A stretch of 13,772 nucleotides of DNA from DATKDF01 sp035512795 (lineage in GTDB: Bacteria > Acidobacteriota > Vicinamibacteria > Vicinamibacterales > SCN-69-37). The notes under the pieces are model-generated. The model did not search any database and was not told the origin of the DNA. It saw only the letters and a program-made list of their open reading frames with translations. The stretch is taken from the NCBI GenBank assembly GCA_035512795.1, contig DATKDF010000035.1, forward strand, positions 1-13,772, written 5' to 3'. Numbering within the stretch: position 1 is the first letter of the stretch; each line of letters begins with the position of its first letter. Made by a program: the position numbers and the translations under genes. This document shows, piece after piece, positions 8,906 through 13,772 of the stretch.

Positions 8906-11290
8906 TTGCGTCTGCGCCTTCTCCACGTCACGCCGTACTCGGCCGACGCGTGGGCCTACGGCGGCATCCCGCGCGTGGTCGGCAGCCTCACGCGCGCCCT
9001 CGCCTCGCGCGGGCACGACGTGACCGTGGTGACGACCGACGTCGAGAGCGCGGCCACGCGCCGGCCGGGACCGGCCGGCTGGCGCGCCCGGCTGGGCGGC
9101 TGGCCGCCGAGCCTCGATGCGGCCGGCGTCACCTCACGCATTTTCCCGAACGTCTCCAATCGGCTCGCCTATCACGCCCAGGTCTATACCCCGCTCGGAC
9201 TCGACCGCTGGCTGGCTGCGCATGCGGGCGACTTCGACGTCGCGCACCTGCACGCACACCGGAATCTGCCGGAAGTGCTGGCGGCCCGGCGCCTCACCCG
9301 GGCCGGCGTGCCATACGTCCTCGCGCCGCACGGCACGGCGCCGGCCATCGAACGCCGTCTGCTGGCCAAACACGTCTTCGATCGCGTGGCCGGACGACGC
9401 GTGCTCGACGGCGCCGCGCGCCTGCTGGCGGTCTCACCCGCCGAGGTACGGCAGTTGCGCGCCATCGGCGTCTCCGCCGGTGCCATCACGCTCGTTCCCA
9501 ACCCCGTCGATCTCGAGGAACACACCCCGGCCGAGCGCGGCCGGTTCCGCCACAGATCCCGGTTGGGCTCCGGACCGGTGGTGATGTTCCTCGGCAAGCT
9601 CACGCCGAGGAAGCGCGTCGAACAGCTCGTGGCTGCGGTCGCCCGCCTCGGCCGCCCGGACGTGCAGCTCGTCATCGCCGGCAATGACATGGGGGCCGAG
9701 GCGTCGGTGCGGGCGGCCGTGGCGTCACACGGCCTCGAGTCCCGGACGACGTTCACCGGCCTGCTGCACGGGAGCGGCCGGCTCGAGGCGCTCGCCGACG
9801 CCGACGTCGTCGTCTATCCGGGTGAACACGAGATCTTCGGTCTGGTGCCCCTTGAAGCCCTGCTGGAAGGCACGCCGGTGGTCGTCGCCGACGACTCCGG
9901 CTGCGGCCAGGTGGTGCGCGCCACGGGCGGCGGCCTGGTCGTGCCCGCCGGGTCACCGGGTCCCCTTGCCGACGCCATCGCACGGATCGTCGGTGAGTCG
10001 GCCGCGTGGCGAGAGCAGGCCGCGGCCGCGGCCGTTCGCGTCCGGGAGCAGTACGCGCCCGCTCGAGCGGCGGCCGCCGTCGAGCGCGTGTACCGGCGAC
10101 TGGTGTGTGGCGGCGCGCCTGCGCGCAAGGCGGCCGGGTGCGGTGTCAGCTTCGTGGTGCCGGTTCGGAACGGGGCGCCCTGGATCCGCGAGGTCATCGC
10201 CGCCATTGCGGCCGAGGGGGACGGCCGACCGTTCGAGATCATCGCCGTCGACGATGGCAGCTGGGACGGATCGTCAGCCACGCTGCGGACACTGGCGGAC
10301 GCGGGGACGTTGACACTCGTCGAGGGACCGCGGCGCGGCGTGGCGGCGGCGATGAATGCCGGCATCCGGGCCGCGCGCTGTCAGCTCGTCGCGCAAATCG
10401 ATCAGGACGTCGTCATCGAGCCGGGATGGGTGACGCGCATGGTGGCTGCACTCGACGAGCCGACCGTTGGGGCGGTGCAGGGCCGGTACATGACCGCGCC
10501 AGGCGCCGGTTATTTTGCGCGCGTCATGGGACTCGACCTGGCGCACCGCTATGCGGCCATTGCCGGCCGGGCCACCGATCACGTGTGCACGGGCAATACG
10601 ATGTACCGGACCGCCGCGCTGCACCAGGTGGGCCTGTTCGACGAGTCGCTGGGCTACGGCGCCGACAATGACCTGAGCTACCGGCTGCAACAGGCCGGTT
10701 ACCGGCTGGCGTTCTGCCGCACCGCCCGAAGCGTGCACCACTGGCGTGACTCGCTCTCCGGATACCTCCGCCAGCAGTACGGCTTCGGTTACGGCCGGCT
10801 CGACGTGGTGCAACGGCATCCATCCCGAATCACGGGCGATCGCGTGTCGCCGTGGCTGATGATGCTGCACCCGGCTGCGCTCACGCTCGCGCTCGCGCTG
10901 CTGGCCGTGGCCGGACTCGCCGCCCTGGCCGGCGAGCCAGCGGCCACACCGGCCGCCCTGGCGGCCGTGCTCCTGTCGGGACTGACCGTCGAACGCGCGG
11001 TCGCTGGCACGAGGGCGGCGGCACGCTTCGGCGAGGCCGTCGGGCTGACATTTCCGGCCGTGCACCTGCTCCGGGACCTGGTCTGGGTCGTCGCCGCAAC
11101 CGTGTGGACCAGCCACCGGCTGGCTGGACTCTCGCCGGCGCCCGCGCACAGCATGCGGCCGCGCCAGGATGCCGACAGGGCTACGACAGCGCGGCTGCCA
11201 CCTGCTGCCGGAATCGAGACCGTGAGAAGTCCGTTCGCACCCGCTCCAGCGCCGCCGCTCGCACGGCGTTCCAGCGTTCGCGGTCGGTGA
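8906..11290 (+). CDS. Bifunctional glycosyltransferase, GT4-GT2 fusion with C-terminal membrane segments
   Basis: A 794-residue fusion. Residues 1-400 are a complete GT4 (GT-B fold) enzyme: the opening LRLLHVTPYSADAWAYGGIPRVV is a glycogen-synthase-type donor/acceptor loop, LVPNPVD is at 196-202, FLGKLTPRKRVEQLV starts the second lobe, and the EX7E motif is E309...E317. Residues about 411-640 are a GT2 (GT-A fold) enzyme: VDDGSWDGS (448-456), the metal-binding DQD (D499, D501) and GADNDLSYRL (585-594) as the acid/base region. Two hydrophobic stretches (about 651-677 and 714-737) probably anchor it in the inner membrane. Two sugars may thus be added in sequence by one polypeptide during surface-glycan assembly. 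The start is TTG at 8906, set by the canonical GT4 beginning; the ATG at 8901 is in another frame. The final 36 codons overlap the convergent GT2-GT4 gene. Donor sugars are unknown. Confidence 0.88.
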   Translation: MRLRLLHVTPYSADAWAYGGIPRVVGSLTRALASRGHDVTVVTTDVESAATRRPGPAGWRARLGGWPPSLDAAGVTSRIFPNVSNRLAYHAQVYTPLGLDRWLAAHAGDFDVAHLHAHRNLPEVLAARRLTRAGVPYVLAPHGTAPAIERRLLAKHVFDRVAGRRVLDGAARLLAVSPAEVRQLRAIGVSAGAITLVPNPVDLEEHTPAERGRFRHRSRLGSGPVVMFLGKLTPRKRVEQLVAAVARLGRPDVQLVIAGNDMGAEASVRAAVASHGLESRTTFTGLLHGSGRLEALADADVVVYPGEHEIFGLVPLEALLEGTPVVVADDSGCGQVVRATGGGLVVPAGSPGPLADAIARIVGESAAWREQAAAAAVRVREQYAPARAAAAVERVYRRLVCGGAPARKAAGCGVSFVVPVRNGAPWIREVIAAIAAEGDGRPFEIIAVDDGSWDGSSATLRTLADAGTLTLVEGPRRGVAAAMNAGIRAARCQLVAQIDQDVVIEPGWVTRMVAALDEPTVGAVQGRYMTAPGAGYFARVMGLDLAHRYAAIAGRATDHVCTGNTMYRTAALHQVGLFDESLGYGADNDLSYRLQQAGYRLAFCRTARSVHHWRDSLSGYLRQQYGFGYGRLDVVQRHPSRITGDRVSPWLMMLHPAALTLALALLAVAGLAALAGEPAATPAALAAVLLSGLTVERAVAGTRAAARFGEAVGLTFPAVHLLRDLVWVVAATVWTSHRLAGLSPAPAHSMRPRQDADRATTARLPPAAGIETVRSPFAPAPAPPLARRSSVRGR

Positions 11291-13343
11291 AAAGGATCAC
11301 ACAGGCCGCAGCGAAGTCGTCGGCCGAATCCGCCATGAGCAGGTCCCTGCCCTCGGCCCACGCCAGCTGACGACACAGGAGGCCCGACGCGACGACGGGC
11401 AGTCCCGCCGCCGCGGCGTGGATCACCTTCAGCGGAATACCAGCCGCAAAGCGGGTTGGCGCCACGAACACGCGGGCCGCATCGTAGAGCGGCCCGAGAT
11501 CGCCGACACCTCCCGGCACGCGCACCGCAGAGCCAGCGAGTGCCCTGACCTCTGCCGGTGGATTCTGGCCGGCAATCGTCAACTCGACTGCGTGACCAAG
11601 AACATTCCGCACGCGCGGAAGGACATGCCGGACAAACCACAGGATGGCGTCCGTGTTCGGCGATGACTCGTGAAAGGCGCCGACGAACAACAGGCCCTGG
11701 CGGTCCTCGAACGCCCGACCCGTTGGCGCGATCTCGACAGCGTGGCTGACGACATGCACGTTCCGGCACCCACCGGCGATGAGCGCGCGTCGCTCGTCGG
11801 CCGATACAGCCAGCACTGCATCGACGTCGGTCGCCAGCTTTGCCTCCTGACGGACCATCAGCGCGACGGTCGCTTCATCCACCGACTCGCCGGCAATGCG
11901 CCGCCGCCCGGCCTCGCGGAGCGCCGTCACGGCCTCGGCGTCATACAGAATCCGGGCGCCGGGGCTCCAGGCACTCGGCGCTCCGAACCGGGCTCGCAGC
12001 AGTTCCATGTTGTGCGCACGGCTGACGATGATTCGGCCGTAGTACCCCCGACGTTCATGCAGAAACGCTGACAGGCCCGGGCTGCCCGGCCTGCTGACGA
12101 CCTCGACCGTCCGGTTCACGTCGCGCCGCGCGTCGTCACCTGAGCCTGGGACAAAGCCCGTACAGTAGACGGTGACGAAGTGCCCGAGATCGTCCAGAGC
12201 CTGAACGAGTTCGGCAGCCCGCGGGAATCCGAAGCCTGCCGAGCGGTCCGGAGGCCGGTCGTCGACGATGAGGACTCGTCCGCGCCTCGCGCCACGAGCG
12301 CGGGCGACGAGCGTCCCAACGCTCCGGGGGTAGTGCTGAGACGACAGCCATGCGGAGTGCTTCGCCACAAAGCGCGCGCGTCGTTCCTCCTGCATGCCGA
12401 TCGCGTCGTCGGTCGACAGCGAACTACCGAACTCATGATGCAGGGCCGCGACATCCGGCCGATACACAACGCGCCGGCCAGACTGCCAGAGCCGCAGGCA
12501 GTAGTCGGCGTCCTCGTAGTAGGCCGGTGCAAACCGGTCGTCGAAGCCTCCGAGGTCCAGGAACGTCTGGCGTGGTGTCAGGAGGAGCGCGCCCGAACTG
12601 TAATCCACATCCCGCTCGAAGAGACACTCGCCGTCGGCCGGGTCGCGCCCGCGTCGGTATCCTTCGCACGAGCCATCGTTCCAGATGATGCTGCCGGCCT
12701 CCTGAAGCCTGCCATCAGGCAGGATGAGTCGGCCGCCAACGGCGCCGACGTCCGCCGACCGACGTACGGCGTCCACGGCGTGAGCCAGCGCGCCCGGAAG
12801 GACGTCGGCGTCGTTGTTCAGGAACAGCAGGAACTGGCCACGCGCCCGGCGGGCAGCCTCGTTACACGCTCGCAGGAACCCGATGTTCTCCGGCTGGCGG
12901 ATCACCTCGATGCCCTCGACGTGCCGGAGCAACTCCGGTGTCCGGTCGGTCGAGGCATTGTCGACGACCACGACCTCGAACGGATCGGCCTGCTCGCTCG
13001 CGAGCGCAGAAAGGCACGCCAGCGTCAGCTCGGCGCGATTGAACAGCACGATGATGACCGATGTGACTGGTGCAGCCGCCGGCGCGAACACAAGGGTGCC
13101 GCCCGACGTCAGAAACGCGTCGAGTTCCCGGAGGCGGCGTTTGCGGAGCGTCGCCCGCGTCTCGCTCGCCGCCGGCAGGGACACCCCGGCAGCCGCGGAC
13201 CCGGCGCGCATGCGGCCGCGAAGATGTCGCAGATCGATCAACCAGCGGCGGGGCGAGAGCGGCAGCCGGCCATCTCGAAGGGCTGCCAGGGCAAGGCCGG
13301 CGGCCGTCAACAGGAAACGAACCAGCCCGGGAGCGCGTGCCAC
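11181..13343 (-). CDS. Bifunctional glycosyltransferase, GT2-GT4 fusion
   Basis: About 720 residues from this start. After an N-terminal region with a short hydrophobic stretch (about 5-22), a GT2 domain spans about 90-330: SVIIVLFNRAELTLACLSAL, VVVDNASTD, NNDAD (D178 and D180 of the DxD-type motif) and YYEDADYCLR (E277-D278), then HHEFGSS. A GT4-like GT-B domain follows at about 355-715 (ILYDAEAVTALREAG, GLLFVGAFHESSPNTDAI, then RFAAGIPLKVIHAAAAGLPVVAS). In this last motif, the place of the usual catalytic-region glutamate holds H642, so the second domain may be altered or inactive. GTG at 13343 was chosen because TAGGG, overlapping the stop of the upstream gene, lies seven bases before it; GTG at 13391 would add 16 polar residues and a 41-bp overlap. 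It probably acts in the same glycan pathway as its neighbours. Its 3' end overlaps the convergent GT4-GT2 gene by 110 bp. Confidence 0.87.
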   Translation of the reverse strand: MARAPGLVRFLLTAAGLALAALRDGRLPLSPRRWLIDLRHLRGRMRAGSAAAGVSLPAASETRATLRKRRLRELDAFLTSGGTLVFAPAAAPVTSVIIVLFNRAELTLACLSALASEQADPFEVVVVDNASTDRTPELLRHVEGIEVIRQPENIGFLRACNEAARRARGQFLLFLNNDADVLPGALAHAVDAVRRSADVGAVGGRLILPDGRLQEAGSIIWNDGSCEGYRRGRDPADGECLFERDVDYSSGALLLTPRQTFLDLGGFDDRFAPAYYEDADYCLRLWQSGRRVVYRPDVAALHHEFGSSLSTDDAIGMQEERRARFVAKHSAWLSSQHYPRSVGTLVARARGARRGRVLIVDDRPPDRSAGFGFPRAAELVQALDDLGHFVTVYCTGFVPGSGDDARRDVNRTVEVVSRPGSPGLSAFLHERRGYYGRIIVSRAHNMELLRARFGAPSAWSPGARILYDAEAVTALREAGRRRIAGESVDEATVALMVRQEAKLATDVDAVLAVSADERRALIAGGCRNVHVVSHAVEIAPTGRAFEDRQGLLFVGAFHESSPNTDAILWFVRHVLPRVRNVLGHAVELTIAGQNPPAEVRALAGSAVRVPGGVGDLGPLYDAARVFVAPTRFAAGIPLKVIHAAAAGLPVVASGLLCRQLAWAEGRDLLMADSADDFAAACVILFTDRERWNAVRAAALERVRTDFSRSRFRQQVAAALS

Positions 13344-13350
13344 TGACGCC

Positions 13351-13772
13351 CTACGCCGGTCCGAAGCGGCCGCGCCTGTAATCCTGTACACCCCGCGCCA
13401 CGGCGGCCACCCGGGCCGGTACCCGGCCGACCGGCGCGCGGAACGCCTGCGCCGCGTTCAGCCCGACAATCGACAGTTGGCGAAGACGGAACCGCACGGG
13501 CGACCGGCCGTCGTCGCCCTGGCCGGCAAGGCGCAGGTGGTTGCGCGCCGCGTAGTACAGGCGATCGGCCGACTGCGCGCCGATCGAACGGCTGCCCTCG
13601 TGCCGCGCGCGGGCGTCGCCGACCACGATCGAACCGAAGCCGCTCCGGCGCGCGCGCAGGCAGAAGTCCAGGTCCTCGAACCCGTAGAAGTAGGCCTCGT
13701 CGAAGACACCGACTGCGTCGAACACCACCGCGTCGACGAGCATCACGCATCCGGCAATCGCATCGACGAACA
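13351..13772 (-). CDS. GT2 family glycosyltransferase, C-terminal part (cut by window edge)
   Basis: This is the C-terminal end of a GT2 enzyme. The frame stays open to the right edge, and reading from there gives FVDAIAGCVMLVDAVVFDAVG, the usual acceptor-loop lead-in of rhamnosyl/galactosyl-type GT2 proteins. YFYGFEDLDFCLRARRSGF follows, in which E-D is the catalytic-base motif. The true start and the nucleotide-binding and DxD motifs lie outside the window. The remaining roughly 90 residues are basic and helical, without an obvious membrane span. It is followed after seven bases by the GT2-GT4 gene, so the two are co-transcribed and probably translationally coupled. The family is sure; the sugar is unknown. 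Confidence 0.87.
   Translation of the reverse strand, partial: FVDAIAGCVMLVDAVVFDAVGVFDEAYFYGFEDLDFCLRARRSGFGSIVVGDARARHEGSRSIGAQSADRLYYAARNHLRLAGQGDDGRSPVRFRLRQLSIVGLNAAQAFRAPVGRVPARVAAVARGVQDYRRGRFGPA

Noticed and set aside
8885..9016. An N-terminal 44-residue extension of the TPR membrane protein
   Set aside because: Polar, unlike family N termini, and antisense to the well-supported 5' end of the GT4-GT2 gene. GTG at 8884 fits better.
12180..13346. A 388-codon plus-strand open frame opposite the GT2-GT4 fusion
   Set aside because: No motif; it lies antisense to clear glycosyltransferase domains.

Overview
The window is very GC-rich coding DNA, packed with almost no free space. Long open antisense frames shadow most genes, as expected at this composition. 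Several genes start with GTG or TTG, and many lack a clear Shine-Dalgarno sequence. The mix of families suggests a soil-type Acidobacteriota, perhaps class Vicinamibacteria: a secreted serine hydrolase, a cytosolic HtrA-like protease, a membrane MutS-like ATPase, a DACNV/DisA_N protein, a TMTC-like TPR membrane protein and large fused glycosyltransferases. That placement is an inference from gene style. No rRNA, tRNA, mobile element, prophage or CRISPR array is visible.

Layout. Positions 73-4374 hold a beta-lactamase-fold serine hydrolase (+), an HtrA/S1C protease with one PDZ domain (-), and a membrane-anchored MutS-like ATPase (+). From 4387 to 5523 (-) lies a two-domain protein, an N-terminal DACNV-type sensor region followed by a DisA_N-like diadenylate cyclase domain, which meets the MutS-like gene tail to tail across a perfect hairpin. 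From 8884 down to 5621 (-) is a tight surface-glycan export operon: a TMTC-like GT-C/TPR membrane protein, an ABC-2 permease (Wzm type) and an ABC ATPase (Wzt/KpsT type, without a C-terminal glycan-binding domain).

From 8906 to the right edge is glycan assembly. A GT4-GT2 fusion (+) runs divergently from the export operon with only 21 bp between start codons. It converges with a GT2-GT4 fusion (-) whose domain order is the mirror image, and the two coding regions overlap by 110 bp. Upstream of the latter in the same operon is the C-terminal end of another GT2 enzyme, cut by the window edge.

Together the right two thirds look like part of an ABC-transporter-dependent surface polysaccharide (O-antigen or capsule-like) locus: glycosyltransferases build the chain, the Wzm/Wzt pair exports it, and the TMTC-like protein may transfer sugars from a lipid carrier on the outer face of the membrane. 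The left third is housekeeping or signalling. The observations most worth following are the DAC-like protein with an altered RHR motif, the mirror-image glycosyltransferase fusions, and the cramped divergent start region near 8892.
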